Shown: one piece after another, positions 52,035 to 63,608 of the stretch | How positions within the stretch are numbered: the first letter of the stretch is position 1 | Layout: every line of letters begins with the position of its first letter | Assembly (NCBI RefSeq): GCF_003369915.1 | Contig: NW_022881614.1 | Coordinates: 17,710,336 to 17,774,335 of the forward strand | Source: Drosophila miranda | Lineage: Eukaryota > Arthropoda > Insecta > Diptera > Drosophilidae | DNA: 64,000 nt | Direction of reading: 5' to 3' | Program-made: the position numbers and the translations under genes | The notes under the pieces: model-generated | Databases searched by the model: none | What the model saw: the letters and a program-made list of their open reading frames with translations, nothing else | What the model was told of the DNA's origin: nothing

Positions 52035-53469
52035 CCTGATCCTGGAACACTAATCGGGGCACCGGTACGAGTCCTTATCAGCACGGTACTGGGTCTGGGG
52101 CTTCTGTACTAGGATACACGGCACTGGGTGAAGAGTCCTGTCCGAAGGACACGCGGCACGGTACTGGATCGGTGATCCTATACTAGGATACACGGCACTG
52201 GGGTGGGGGGATCCTGTCGAAGGATACGTGGCGAGATACTGGATCGGTGATCCTATACTAGGATACACGGCACTGGGGTGAAGGATCCTGTTCGAAGGAC
52301 ACGAGGCACTGTACTAGATCGGTGATCCTGTACTAGGATACAGAGCAGTGGGTTGGATGATCCTGTCGAAGGATACGTGGCACTGTACTAGATCGGTGAT
52401 CCTGTACTAGGATACGCAGCACTGGGTTGGATGGCGGTACAGGGAGAGGTTCTGTCTGACTGCCCGGTGGTAACTGTGTGACTGCTCGGTAATGACTGTC
52501 TGACTGCTCGGTAACAACTGTCCTACTGCTCGGTAGTGACTGTCTGACTGCTCGGTAACAACTGTCCGACTGCTCGGTAATGACTGTCTGACTGGTGTTC
52601 CTGCTCCGCCTTATATTGGCCATGGCTTTGTGGCCGAGGGCTTCTCTGCCATGTAGCTGCTCCTCTGCGATCGCCCTCTGTCCCCCGCTGCTCCGTTGTT
52701 CTACCGCTGCTTCGCTGCTTGGCTGCTCTGTCACTGTCTCGCTGCTCTGTCACTACCTCGCTGCTCGGTCATTGTCTCGCTGCTCTGTCACTGCCTCGCT
52801 GCTCGGTCACTGCCTCGCTGCTCTGTCGCTGCGCCTTCTCCGCTCTGCCGCTGCCACGTTGCTCTGTCGCTGCTGCTTCTCCGCTCTGCCGCTGCCTCGT
52901 TGCTCTGTCGTCGCTGCTTTCCTGCTCTGCCGCTGCGCCGCTGCTGCTGTTTTGCTACTCTGTCGTTGGTGCCGCTTTGTCGCCGTCGCGTGCCAAAGTT
53001 TTAGGCGCCGTCCGCGGCCATTTTCTCCCGGCACGCGGTGCTGTGTCTTCGGCGTCTCTCCCCGTCTCTTTCTGTCGCGTAGGTGGCTGTCTGCGTGGTT
53101 TTTCGCGTCTCTCCCCGTCTCTTTCTGGCGCGTAGGTGGCTGGCTGCGTGGTTTCGCCGGCGCGTCTGGGACACGTGCCGGCGGCTGTTGCTTGGGGGTA
53201 TTAGAGAAACCAGACTCAGCTGTACATAAGTCGAGGGATCAACGATTGGTGCTGGCTATTTGCCGGGACTCTGATTTTTGGCTGCTGATCACTGATTTTA
53301 AGTTTTCCTTCCTTTTCTCCTGCTGCTTTTCCTGATCCGTGGCTCCTAAACATCGTTTGCCGTTTTGCTTTTGTGGGTCTTGCCTTTTAATTGTTGGCTG
53401 CTGCTTGGTTCCCTTTTCACTTCTAACTGCTTTTCACTTATTCCCTATGCTCACCGACACTCCCCTCGT
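52035..53469 (-). other. int1 5' leader with three kinds of tandem repeats
   Basis: About 1.4 kb between PBS and gag. From gag outwards: ~77-bp repeats that alternate two small hairpins (atcctatactaggat and atcctgtcgaaggat; 52050-52430); 22-bp repeats of 'gactgctcggtaatgactgt' type (about 52455-52590); and ~19-bp 'cgctgctctgtcactgcct' repeats (about 52690-52970). No supported ORF. Leaders of this kind often hold packaging or translation signals; that is inference here. Confidence 0.65.
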
Positions 53470-53487
53470 GTCCCTGCTCGGGCGCCA
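53470..53487 (-). other. Primer-binding site of int1 (tRNA-Lys)
   Basis: Minus strand TGGCGCCCGAGCAGGGAC, two bases after the LTR end. It matches the 3' end of a tRNA-Lys acceptor, as in lentiviruses and Osvaldo. A second copy is at 61009-61026. Confidence 0.85.
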
Positions 53488-53489
53488 TC

Positions 53490-54889
53490 TGTAAGGAAGT
53501 TCTCAGGCCGAGGTACAGCTTCTCAGTCTGTCCAGGGCCGGGTCCTTCCCCACAGCAAAATTTGTTGTGTGAGGACCTAAGGGGAGAGCCGTTCGCAGCG
53601 AAAGCGCACCCGTGGGGTGGATCGTGGCGCGGGTGAACCCGTGCTTGGGGAGCTGCCGAGACGTGTGTTGGGGGTCATGCGAGGCGGGAGGAGGGGGTTT
53701 GGGTCAGCGGTCGGAAGGGTAGGGGAGAGGGGAGCCCAGCTTAGCAGACGCCGCATGATCCACGACTCACATCTGCGTCGCCGGATCCCCAGGGCGAGGG
53801 TGTAGGAGAGGGAACCCAGCTTTGCGGATGCCGCGTGAATCCACGACTCACATCCAGCATCGCCGGGTCCCCCAGGGCGAGGGTGTAGGAGAGGGAACCC
53901 AGCTTTGCGGATGCCGCGTGAATCCACGACTCACATCCAGCATCGCCGGGTCCCAGGGGAGACAGGTATGGGGAAGGGAAGCCCAGCTTGGGGGATGCCG
54001 CATGATCCACAACTCACATCCCCTTCGCCGGGCCCCCAGGGAATAGGGAAGAGAGGGGGTGGGGCTGAGGGACTCCTACGGGCGAAAGTTCTGAAACCGG
54101 TGGGTTGAGGTGGGTGTCTTTATTGTGGGGGAATAAATGACAAAAATTTACAAAATTTTCGGGAAAACTTCTGGTTCTGTGCGTACACCCTGCCTACTGC
54201 ACCGATCTATCCCCCCCAGAGCTCACATACGTGAGGTGGCTCACCCTTGCTTTCCCTTCCTTGGGTCCGCGGTCACAGCTGGTTTTTATTCACCGCGTCC
54301 GGCTTATTGCGTACACGGCGCGGTCACGGCTAGTTTTTAAATCTATTTTGGCTTCCGCCGCACAACCGGTCTGGCTCAGCCCTCCGAGATCACTCCCGAG
54401 CCTCGCCCGCGCTGGACCGTGCCAGGCCTCTGCTTTACCTTTTGCAGTTTCTCCGTCGCTTCGTGGCTGTCGGCCTCGGCTGCGTGGGCGATCGGCGGCT
54501 TCTCTGCCGCTTCGCTCTCTTGCATGCTGTTCCTTTGCGTTCGGCCGTTCTCTCTCTTGCTTTGGCTGCGTGGGCGTAAGAGCGACCGGCGAGTCTCTTC
54601 GTTTCCTTCTCTTCCATGTCGGCTCTCTTTGCTGCGTGGCCGTAGTAGGCGTCTCTCCTTCGTGTTGTCTCTTCGCTGCTAATAAGGGGTTTTCTTAGCC
54701 TATTTCTTATTTTAATTGGGGAAACTAAGGATTCATTGTTCGTTGTCTAAGTAATACTAATTATAATAGAAGTAATAAGAATCGGATAAAAAGTGATAAT
54801 GAAATAATGAAATTAGATAACCAGGCGTCGGGGCGGTCCCTCCAGGGGATGGTGTCGTGGTTAGTGCTGTGGAGGCTTATGCCTTCACA
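53490..54889 (-). repeat. LTR2 (shared by int1 and int2)
   Basis: 1400 bp. It serves as the 5' LTR of int1 (PBS on its left) and the 3' LTR of int2 (polypurine tract on its right). It lacks about 41 bp near 54269 and about 26 bp near 54686 that LTR1 and LTR3 keep. Poly(A) signal complement of 54119-54124. Confidence 0.88.
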
Positions 54890-54897
54890 CTCCCTTC

Positions 54898-56160
54898 CTA
54901 CTTCGGGGTGGGGCGCGGTGAAATGCGCACCAAATTCCCGCTGATGCATACGCGGAAGCGTTGGCCGTCGTGGTGTTCTAAGCTGCGGATCCGGCTGCGT
55001 CCGTGACGCGCCTCGTGTTCATCCTGAAGGCCGAGGTTCCGGAGCCGTCCCAGACTGCCGTCGCGGATCCGTAGCGGAGTGGTGTCGTCCTCTCCTAGGA
55101 GCTGTACCTCGTCGTCGCTTGTTGTGTCGTTGTCCGACGCGGGGATGATCTCCCTCTCGGGCCCGGGTGGGGTGATGGGCCGTGGATGGGCGAGCAGCAG
55201 TTGCAGGGTCCTGTCGGCGTCCTTCCAGGTGGTCCAAGGTGCCACGTCAACCGCGATGTTGGCTGGAGTGTTCTTCTGGCAGTTGGCCGGCCCATCTTCG
55301 TCCTCGCTCACGTCCGAGTATGGGCCCGTCGTGGCCCGCTCAGCCTCCAGTTGGCGGTTTAGCTCCTGGACGGAGTGCTTGACCCATGGACGGCCACCCG
55401 CTTTTCCGAAGCGTCGGTCGTGCAAGAACTCTTCATCGGTGCTTGCCTGGCAGGTCGGCTCCCAGTGCTTGTCGGCCTCCATCGTGGGGCTGGTGAACCC
55501 TTCGTCGGAGCTGCTGTCGTAGCTCGGCCGTGGGGTCAGCGGTTCTCCCATGCGGTAGAGGTAATAGGGCGGTGGTGGTGGGGACCGCAGCCGCAGTTTG
55601 GGCGCGACTGGGGAGCTGCTCTGCCCCTCGGAGTTGGGGTCCAGGTTGACGTGTCCTGGCTCGACGCGTCTTCGAGTCGCGCGTGGGGTGACGGCGGTGC
55701 CTGTTCCTTGGCCTGGATGCTTGCGGCGGCGTAGGCGTCTTGGTGGCTCCTGCTGGGCCTAGCCTGCTCGGACCTCCTCGACTGAGTCCGATGGCCGCAT
55801 CGCCTCCACTGTGATGATCCCAGCCAGGTTGTTTCGTGACGTGTTCGGATGGACGACGTCGTTGAGCCATGCCCAGGTCATGGTTGTCGCCCGGCGGGGC
55901 GACGGTGGGCCTTCGGGGCGGGCCCGACGTCGGGATGGCCTAGGTGGCCTGGGTGGTCGTGGTACGGCTCCTGTTGATGGTCCAGGCTGCGTGGTGTTGC
56001 CCGGTTCTGCTTGCGGGGTCGGAGAGTGGTGGCTTACTGGTGGTTGGCTGGTCGTGGACCGTGGTTGCCTTGAGCTGGGCGGCGACGCACCCCTAGGATG
56101 CCCCTCCGTGCCATCCTTTGCCTTTAGAGGCTGTGCGTCGCTCGTCCTTCGGTTGTCCAT
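54898..56160 (-). pseudogene. int2 ORF3: Pro-rich/acidic protein
   Basis: Same protein as in int1: start at ATG 56160, in-frame TAG at 55759-55761, then one frame open to 54898, including 'MGEPLTPRPSYDSSSDEG' and 'SDVSEDEDGPANCQKN'. A ~570-bp in-frame deletion near 55012 removes the Gly/Pro-rich middle of the int1 version; int3 has the same deletion. Unlike int1, no frameshift follows the TAG, so the stop alone divides the frame. Confidence 0.55.
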
Positions 56161-56334
56161 GTCGGATCTGGTGGGGGGAAGAAACCTTGTTTGGTTAGAA
56201 CCTGCCCTGTGCTACTGATGTGTCCTGTGCCTTGGGTTTCCCTGATCGGTGCATTTTCTAGTTTCTGGCTATGTCTTACTCTAAGCTATCTTACTGAGTG
56301 TGGACGCGGTTTCCCCTTGCGGGGCGGCAGCGCA

Positions 56335-56860
56335 CTACCATAAGTGGCCCTCATGAACTCGCGGTTTTCCTGGTGCTGGGGTCGTTGACAGGTGATGTTG
56401 GCGTAGCATCACGAGCGTCCCGATCGTGGGTCTCCATTCGCGTCGACGTAGGTTGTAGGTCCTGCTCTGCGTCTGTGATGCCTGCTGGGTATTTTCTTGT
56501 ACGATGGCGAAGATTTCCTTGAGTCGCTTGGCCTTGTTGGTTGGGGTCTCTGTCACTTCGCCTAGTCCTGGGGTCGTCTCTTCGTACAAGGCTCCAGGCA
56601 ACCGAGGTTCCCGGCCGAGTGCGATGATTGCTGGGCTGAAGCCTGTGGTGTCCGATGTGCTGCTGTTGATGGCTAGGCTGAGTTCGGGCAGCAGCTCGTC
56701 CCATGTCCGCTGGTCTCCATCGATGTACGGGCGATCATGGTTTTGATCGTCCTGTTGGCTCGTTCCGTGGGGTTTTGTTGTGGGGTATAGGGCTAGCTGC
56801 CACGGCGACAGGTCCTTCAGTTCCAGGGCGGTAATGGTGGCCAAGATCGCGTTCTCGTAG
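56335..56860 (-). pseudogene. int2 pol remnant: integrase C-terminal part (shorter)
   Basis: Same junction as int1 ('LKDLSPWQLALY' then NPTERA-type sequence in another frame), followed by 'WDELLPELSLAINSSTSD'. Further deletion after 'VMLRQHHLS' removes the GPY/F module kept in int1. One base lost near 56729 merges two frames. Confidence 0.75.
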
Positions 56861-56900
56861 TCATCCGAGTCGGCTGGGCGAAACGGGTTGCGTTCCCGAG

Positions 56901-58160
56901 CTAGTTGGTAGCTAGAGCTAGTTCCAGTTGGTAGTCCGTCGTCGGGGTTTCTGTGATCTCGTCCTGTGGTATCGGGGTTCGTGGCTTACGTGATGTCTGT
57001 CGTGTTGGGTGACTCCGTGGTGACTCCCGGTTCGATGAGCTGGCCCTGGATTGATCCCGCGGGGCCGCAGCTATCTTTGCTGGAATATCCTGGTGATTCC
57101 TGGGTCCTGTTGCTGGCTCCCGGTTCGATGAGCTGGCCCTGGGTTGGTCCAGCGGCGCCGAAGCTGTCTCTGCCCAAGTCCTTTGTTTCCTGCTGTGTCC
57201 TGTGGGTGACTCCTGGTTCGACGAGCTGGCCCTGGATTGATCCAGTGGAGCCGCAGCTGTCTCTGCCCAAGTCCCTTGCTTCCTGCTGTGTCCTGTTGGT
57301 GACTCCTGGTTCGACGAGCTGGCCCTGGATTGATCCAGTGGAGCCGCAGCTGTCTCTGCCCAAGTCCCTTGCTTCCTGCTGTGTCCTGTTGGTGACTCCT
57401 GGTTCGACGAGCTGGCCCTGGATTGATCCAGTGGAGCCGTAGCTGTCTCTGCCCAAGTCCTTTGTTTCCTGCTGTGTCCTGTTGGTGACTCCTGGTTCGA
57501 CGAGCTGGCCCTGGATTGATCCAGTGGAGCCGGAGCTGTCTCTGCCCAAGGCCTTTGTTTCCTGCTGTGTCCTGTGGGTGACTCCCGGTTCGACGAGCTG
57601 GCCCTGGATTGATCCAGTAGGGCCGTAGCTGTCTCTGCCAAAGTCTTCGTTTTGTTGCGTTGTCCTGTTGGTGTCGGGGTTCGTGCTGGGGAACTGGCCA
57701 TGGTTGGTTCCATCGGTGTCGCAGTTCTTTCCGTCGTAGCTTTCTTGGTGTCCTGTTGTGGTGGCGTAGTCCTGGGGTTGTTGCTTGATCTTGTCTGGTA
57801 GGGCTTTGTTGTCATTGCGGTTGGATGGTTCGTGGTTGGCTGTGGGGTGTTGGTCTGCGGCTGGTCTCGGATGGCAGTGGAGTCCGCAAACGTGACAGAC
57901 CGTGGGCGTGGCTGGGCGGTGCATGATGGTATCGTCCCGGCGGGTTTCTGCTGAAACTTCAGCTGTAGATATGCCCTTCCGCAGTGGATCGTTGCGCGGA
58001 TGCCACAGAGGAAGTCGAGCCCCAAAATGAAGTCGTCTAATACCGTGGGGAGCATAAGAAGAGATACCTGTGTTTCTTGCTGATCCAGGCGCACTGTGAC
58101 TGCTATCGCTTGGTTGATCTCCTTCCTGGTTCCATCTGCCAGGCGGATCCTGGTCCTCAC
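56901..58160 (-). pseudogene. int2 protease end and linker with 31-residue repeats
   Basis: 420 codons. The start 'MRTRIRLADGTRKEINQAIAV' and 'LPTVLDDFILGLDFLCGIRA' form the second half of the aspartic protease (ILGLDF is the conserved C-terminal motif). The Thr/Pro/Gln-rich linker and seven repeats follow. A 4-base deletion near 58168 separates this frame from the DTGA half. Confidence 0.7.
57022..57680. repeat. 93-bp VNTR, seven copies (int2)
   Basis: Same 93-bp repeat as in int1, with seven copies instead of nine. The shared first two diverged copies show that the difference arose in the homogeneous middle of the tract. Confidence 0.88.
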
Positions 58161-58330
58161 CTCTCGCCTGTTCTCGTCCCTATCTCCTTCGCCAGCCGCT
58201 CACTGATGAAGGATGGTGTGGCTCCAGTGTCGAGGGTGGCCGCAAATGCTCTCCCATTGATGTCCACCAGGGCAGCGATCCTTCCTCCGGTCATGCTTAA
58301 TGGGTGGGTTTCTCCTGTTCCGGGGTGCGC
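58157..58330 (-). pseudogene. int2 aspartic protease, catalytic half
   Basis: Frame continuing -1 relative to gag: 'GGRIAALVDINGRAFAATLDTGATPSFIS', with the DTGA catalytic motif of retroviral-type proteases. The frame ends at 58157 because of the 4-base deletion; the second half follows in the next frame. Confidence 0.75.
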
Positions 58331-59721
58331 GCCTCCGTCCATGTCCCAGTTGGGCGGAGACCCGATCCGTTTCCCGACGCTGGCTTCCGGCAGCAGTTGA
58401 TGGTCCGGACCCCTCGGTGGCCACATTCCCAACAGAACAGCTTCTGTCGGTTTGTGCACGCACCACTGAAATGACCGTTTTCCCCGCAGTTCCGGCAGGC
58501 TCGTTGTACATCGATCGCCTGCTCTTGCTCCTGGCCGATTCCTCGGTTGGTGATCTCGGTTTTCCCGGGTGTCTCGTGTGTGTTGCCCCGTTGGGGGTTG
58601 GTGCCATTGCCGGTAAAGGCGGCACGGGGTCGATGGTTCTGCGTGGTCCCGATGCTGCGGAGTTCGTCTCGGTCCCGCGCGGTTTCGTAGGCCGAGACGA
58701 GCTGGGTCAATTCTGTGAGTGATCGGAAATCTTGTCTGCGCGTGTACATTTGGTACTCCGGACGGAGATTTTAGTAGATCCGCTCGAGTTCCTGTTCCCG
58801 AGTATACTGGGCTCGTTGCATCATCAGACGCAACTCGATAAGGTAATCCCGGAAGGATTCCTTGGGCGTCTGTTCCCGACTTCGTATGGTGTCTTCCAGC
58901 CGCTGGAAGTATCTGGGGGGCAGGAAGAATTCTAGGAATTCTTTCCGAAAGTCTGTCCAATTCTGTCCCTGCATCTGAAAAGTTCGGAACCATCCTTCGG
59001 CCTTACCTGTAAGGAGACCGAAGATGGCTCGCGGCAGCTGCTCTGGGCTCCCGCCGTATGATTCCACTCGCTCCTCGAGCCTTTCGATGAACGCTGGTGG
59101 GTCCGCGTGACCGTCGAAAGTAAATCCCCAATTCCGGAGTTTGTCCGCCAGTAACGAGTACGAGATCTCACCCCCTCCGGGGCGTGAGACCCGATGTCCC
59201 TGAGGAAGACGTGGATGTTCTCCTTCCGTGGTTGTCTGGTGGCTAGGCGTGGCCAGGGGTCCAGCGGTAGTGGGTACTGGCGCGTGGTTCTTGCTGGACG
59301 CCTCTGGTCTGGTTCCTTGGAGTGGTCCTTGGGCAGCTCGTTGTGGTTGCTCGTCCTGGGCGGCCGGTGTCTCGGTTGCTGACTCGCGGTATCCGTGGGT
59401 GGATCCTTGGCTCGTGCTGAGCAGCTCGGGTACAATTAATCGCAGTTTTGGTCCCTCCTTGCTGTCTTCCATCTTCGTCCGGCTCTCTGGCCCGGGTGAC
59501 GTGGCTGGACTCCGGTGGTCCCTGGGGCTCGGTATGTTCCCAAAATGTGTAGCCAATTAGACCAGCCTTGCCTGCACGGCTTCGGGGTGCCCAGGGCGTG
59601 CGATGAATGCGGTGATCCGGCTCCGTAGGTCCTCTACAGTCCCAGTTTCTCCTAGTCCAAACTCCTTAGCTAGGCTCTGCAGCTCGTCCTTCTTGCGGGA
59701 CGCTATCCAGCGGATGTTCAT
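58297..59721 (-). pseudogene. int2 gag
   Basis: Whole gag in normal orientation: ATG at 59721 with the SAP-like N-terminus, nonsense TAA near 59556-59560 just before 'LATHFGN', Pro-rich linker, gag core ('GFTFDGHADP', 'WFRTFQMQGQNW', 'SFRDYLIELRL'), TAA after 'LERIY' (58768-58770), then 'QDFRSLTELTQL' and the zinc-knuckle region to 58297. The first knuckle is a standard CX2CX4HX4C. In the second (CWECGHRGVRTINC) the His position holds Val. int1 shares the LERIY stop and the Val, so these defects predate amplification. Confidence 0.8.
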
Positions 59722-61008
59722 CCTGATCCTGGTACACTAATCGGGGCACCGGTACGAGTCCTTATCAGCACGGTACTGGGTCTGGGGCTTCTGTACTAGG
59801 ATACACGGCACTGGGTGAAGAGTCCTGTCCGAAGGACACGCGGCACGGTACTGGATCGGTGATCCTATAATAGGATACACGGCACTGGGGTGGGGGGATC
59901 CTGTCGAAGGATACGTGGCGAGGTACTGGATCGGGGATCCTATACTAGGATACACGGCCCTGGGGGGAAGGATCCTGTTCGAAGGACACGCGGCACTGTA
60001 CTAGATCGGTGATCCTGTACTAGGATACACAGCACTGGGTTGGATGATCCTGTCAAAGGATACGTGGCGCGGTACAGGGAGAGGTTCTGTCTGACTGCCC
60101 GGTGGTAACTGTGTGACTGCTCGGTAATGACTGTCTGACTGCTCGGTAACAACTGTCCTACTGCTCGGTAATGACTGTCTGACTGCTCGGTAACAACTGT
60201 CCGACTGCTCGGTAATGACTGTCTGACTGGTGTTCCTGCTCCGCCTTATATTGGCCATGGCTGCTCTGTCACTGCTTGGCTGCTCTGTCACTGTCTCGCT
60301 GCTCTGTCACTGCCTCGCTGCTCGGTCACTGTCTCGCTGCTCTGTCACTGCCTCGCTGCTCTGTCGCTGCGCCTTCTCCGCTCTGCCGCTGCCACGTTGC
60401 TCTGTCGCTGCTGCTTCTCCGCTCTGCCGCTGCCACGTTGCTCTGTCGTCGCTGCTTTCCTGCTTTGCCGCTGCGCCGCTGCTGCTGCTTTGCTACTCTG
60501 TCGTTGGTGCCGCTTTGTCGCCGTCGCGTGCCAAAGTTTTAGGCGCCGTCCGCGGCCATTTTCTCCCGGCACGCGGTGCTGTGTCTTCGGCTTCTCTCCC
60601 CGTCTCTTTCTGTCGCGTAGGTGGCTGTCTGCGTGGTTTTTCGCGTCTCTCCCCGTCTCTTTCTGGCGCGTAGGTGGCTGGCTGCGTGGTTTCGCCGGCG
60701 CGTCTGGGACACGTGCCGGCGGCTGTTGCTTGGGGGGTATTAGAGAAACCAGACTCAGCTGTACATAAGTCGAGGGATCAACGATTGGTGCTGGCTATTT
60801 GCCGGGACTCTGATTTTTGGCTGCTGATCACTGATTTTAAGTTTTCCTTCCTTTTCTCCTGCTGCTTTTCCTGATCCGTGGCTCCTAAACATCGTTTGCC
60901 GTTTTGCTTTTGTGGGTCTTGCCTTTTAATTGTTGGCTGCTGCTTGGTTCCCTTTTCACTTCTAACTGCTTTTCACTTATTCCCTATGCTCACCGACTCT
61001 CCCCTCGT
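59722..61008 (-). other. int2 5' leader with tandem repeats
   Basis: Counterpart of 52035-53469: hairpin repeats at 59737-60060 (fewer copies), 22-bp repeats at about 60085-60225, and ~19-bp CTGCTCTGTCACTG-type repeats at about 60258-60480. Copy numbers differ from int1 at each tract. Confidence 0.65.
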
Positions 61009-61026
61009 GTCCCTGCTCGGGCGCCA
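61009..61026 (-). other. Primer-binding site of int2 (tRNA-Lys)
   Basis: Identical to the int1 PBS and likewise separated by two bases from the LTR end. Confidence 0.85.
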
Positions 61027-61028
61027 TC

Positions 61029-63608
61029 TGTAAGGAAGTTCTCAGGCCGAGGTACAGCTTCTCAGTCTGTCCAGGGCCCGGTCCTTCCCCACAGCAAAAT
61101 TTGTTGTGTGAGGACCTAAGGGGAGAGCCGTTCGCAGCGAAAGCGCACCCGTGGGGTGAATCGAGGCGCGGGTGAGCCCGTGCTTGGGGAGCTGCCGAGA
61201 CGTGTGTTGGGGGTCATGCGAGGCGGGAGGAGGGGGTTTGGGTCAGGGGTCGGAAGGGTAGGGGAGAGGGGAGCCCAGCTTAGCAGACGCCGCATGATCC
61301 ACGACTCACATCTGCGTCGCCGGATCCCCAGGGCGAGGGTGTAGGAGAGGGAACCCAGCTTTGCGGATGCCGCGTGAATCCACGACTCACATCCAGCATC
61401 GCCGGGTCCCCCAGGGCGAGGGTGTAGGAGAGGGAACCCAGCTTTGCGGATGCCGCGTGAATCCACGACTCACATCCAGCATCGCCGGGTCCCCAGGGGA
61501 GACAGGTATGGGGAAGGGAAGCCCAGCTTGGGGGATGCCGCATGATCCACGACTCACATCCCCTTCGCCGAGCCCCCAGGGAATAGGGAAGAGAGGGGGT
61601 GGGGCTGAGGGACTCCTACGGGCGAAAGTTCTGAAACCGGTGGGTTGAGGTGGGTGTCTTTATTGTGGGGGAAATAAATGACAAAAATTTACAACATTTT
61701 CGGGAAAACTTCTGGTTCTGTGCGTACACCCTGCCTACTGCACCGATCTATCCCCCCCAGACCACACATACGTGAGGTGGCTTACCCTTGCTTTCCCTTC
61801 CTTGGGTCCGGCGGCCGGTCCTCGTCACGTCGGTGGCTTCCTTTGCACACCACGGTCACAGCTGGTTTTTATTCACCGCGTCCGGCTTATTGCGTACACG
61901 GCGCGGTCACGGCTAGTTATACCCGATACTCAAAATGAGTATTGGGGTATATTAGATTTGTGGTAAAAGAGGATGTGTGTAACGTCCAGAAGGAATCGTT
62001 TCCGACCCAATAAAGTGTATATATTCTGGATCAGCATCAATAGCCGTGTCGATTGACCCCTGTCTGTCTGTCTGTCTGTCCGTTTGTCCGTCTGTCCGTC
62101 TGTCCGTCCGTCCGTCCGTCCGTCCGTCTGTCCGTCCCCTTCAGCGCCTAGTGCTCAAAGACTATAAGAGCTAGAGCAACGATGTTTTGGATCCAGACTT
62201 CTGTGATATGTCACTGCTACAAAAATATTTCAAAACTTCGCCCCGCCCACTTCCGCCCCCACAAAGGATGAAAATCTGTGGCATCCACAATTTTAAAGAT
62301 ATGAAAAAACCAAAAATTGTAGAGAATGACCATATCTTTAAGACTGCAGAATCTGAATTGGATCGTATTATTATTATAGCCAGCATCAAGAAAACAATTT
62401 CATTTTTTCTCGCCCTGTCTCTCTCTAACACACACGTAGCATAGGCGGCTTTGCTTAGAGTAAAACATTAGCGCCTAGATCTCAGAGACTACAAAAGCTA
62501 GAGCAACCAAATTCGGTATCCACACTCAAAATTGTTTCAAAATTTCGCCACACCCCCTTCCGCCCCGGCAAAGGACGAAAATCTGTGGATATTCAAAAAT
62601 CTCAGAGACTATTAAGGCTAGAGTAACCAATTTTGTTATCCGCACTCCTGTTAGATCTTACTATAAAATGTGTATCTCAAAATTTCGCCCCACCCCCTTC
62701 CGACCACACAAAGGACGAAAATCTGTTGCATCCACAATATTGCACATTCGAGAAAACTAAAAACGCAGAATCATAGATAATGACCATATCTATCAGATTG
62801 CTGAATCTGGATCAGATCAGATCATTTTTATAGCCGAAAGGAACAAATCAATTTGCAGTGGCTACGCAGCGCCCGACGTCTCGCTCAGACTGATTTTCTG
62901 TCTCTCTCGCACGCACTCTTTGTCGTGTCGTTCAATATTAGCGGCGTCTGCCGGAGGAGAGCCATACTGACTTAGTATCGGGTATAACCGTAGAGTTGCG
63001 GTGTCCGCAGCAACTCACAACGTTCCCCCTCCTTTTTAAATCTATTTTGGCTTCCGCCGCACAACCGGTCTGGCTCAGCCCTCCGAGATCACTCCCGAGC
63101 CACGCCCGCGCTGGACCGTGCCAGGCCACTGCTTTACCTTTTGCAGCTTCTCCGCCGCTTCGTGGCTGTAGGCCTCGGCTGCGTGGGCGATCGGCGGCTT
63201 CTCTGCCGCTTCGCTCTCTTGCATGCTGTTCCTTTGCGTTCGGCCGTTCTCTCTCTTGCTTTGGCTGCGTGGGCGTAAGAGCGACCGGCGAGTCTCTTCG
63301 TTTCCTTCTCTTCCATGTCGGCTCTCTTTGCTGCGTGGCCGTAGTAGGCGTCTCTCCTTCGTGTTGTCTCTTCGCTGCTAATAAGTAAACGCCTCACTAT
63401 TTTAGGGGTTTTCTTAGCCTATTTCTTATTTTAATTGGGGAAACTAAGGATTCATTGTTCGTTGTCTATGTAATACTAATTATAATAGAAGTAATAAGAA
63501 TCGGATAAAAAGTGATAATGAAATAATGAAATTAGATAACCAGCCGTCGGGGCGGTCCCTCCAGGGGATGGTGTCGTGGTTAGTGCTGTGGAGGCTTATG
63601 CCTTCACA
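61029..63608 (-). repeat. LTR3, split by a mini-me/DINE-1-like element
   Basis: About 1.46 kb of LTR plus a 1.1-kb insertion at 61917-63032. The LTR reads 'cacggctag|tttttaaatc' across the insertion, as in LTR1 and LTR2. Poly(A) signal complement of 61659-61664. Confidence 0.87.
61917..63032 (-). mobile_element. mini-me/DINE-1-like element inside LTR3
   Basis: Same family as 39850-40935 in the opposite orientation: 'ttatacccgatactcaaaatgagtat' at the left, (GTCY)n at about 62065-62136, three internal repeats, and 'aacgttccccctc' at the right. More diverged from the array copies than they are from each other. Absent from LTR1 and LTR2, so inserted after or during amplification. No target duplication. 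Confidence 0.85.

Noticed and set aside
58290-58315. Slippery heptamer AAACCCA at the gag-protease overlap
   Set aside because: The protease frame is -1 to gag, but the heptamer is not in the required phase (the gag codons are AAA CCC A..), so frameshifting there is not supported.
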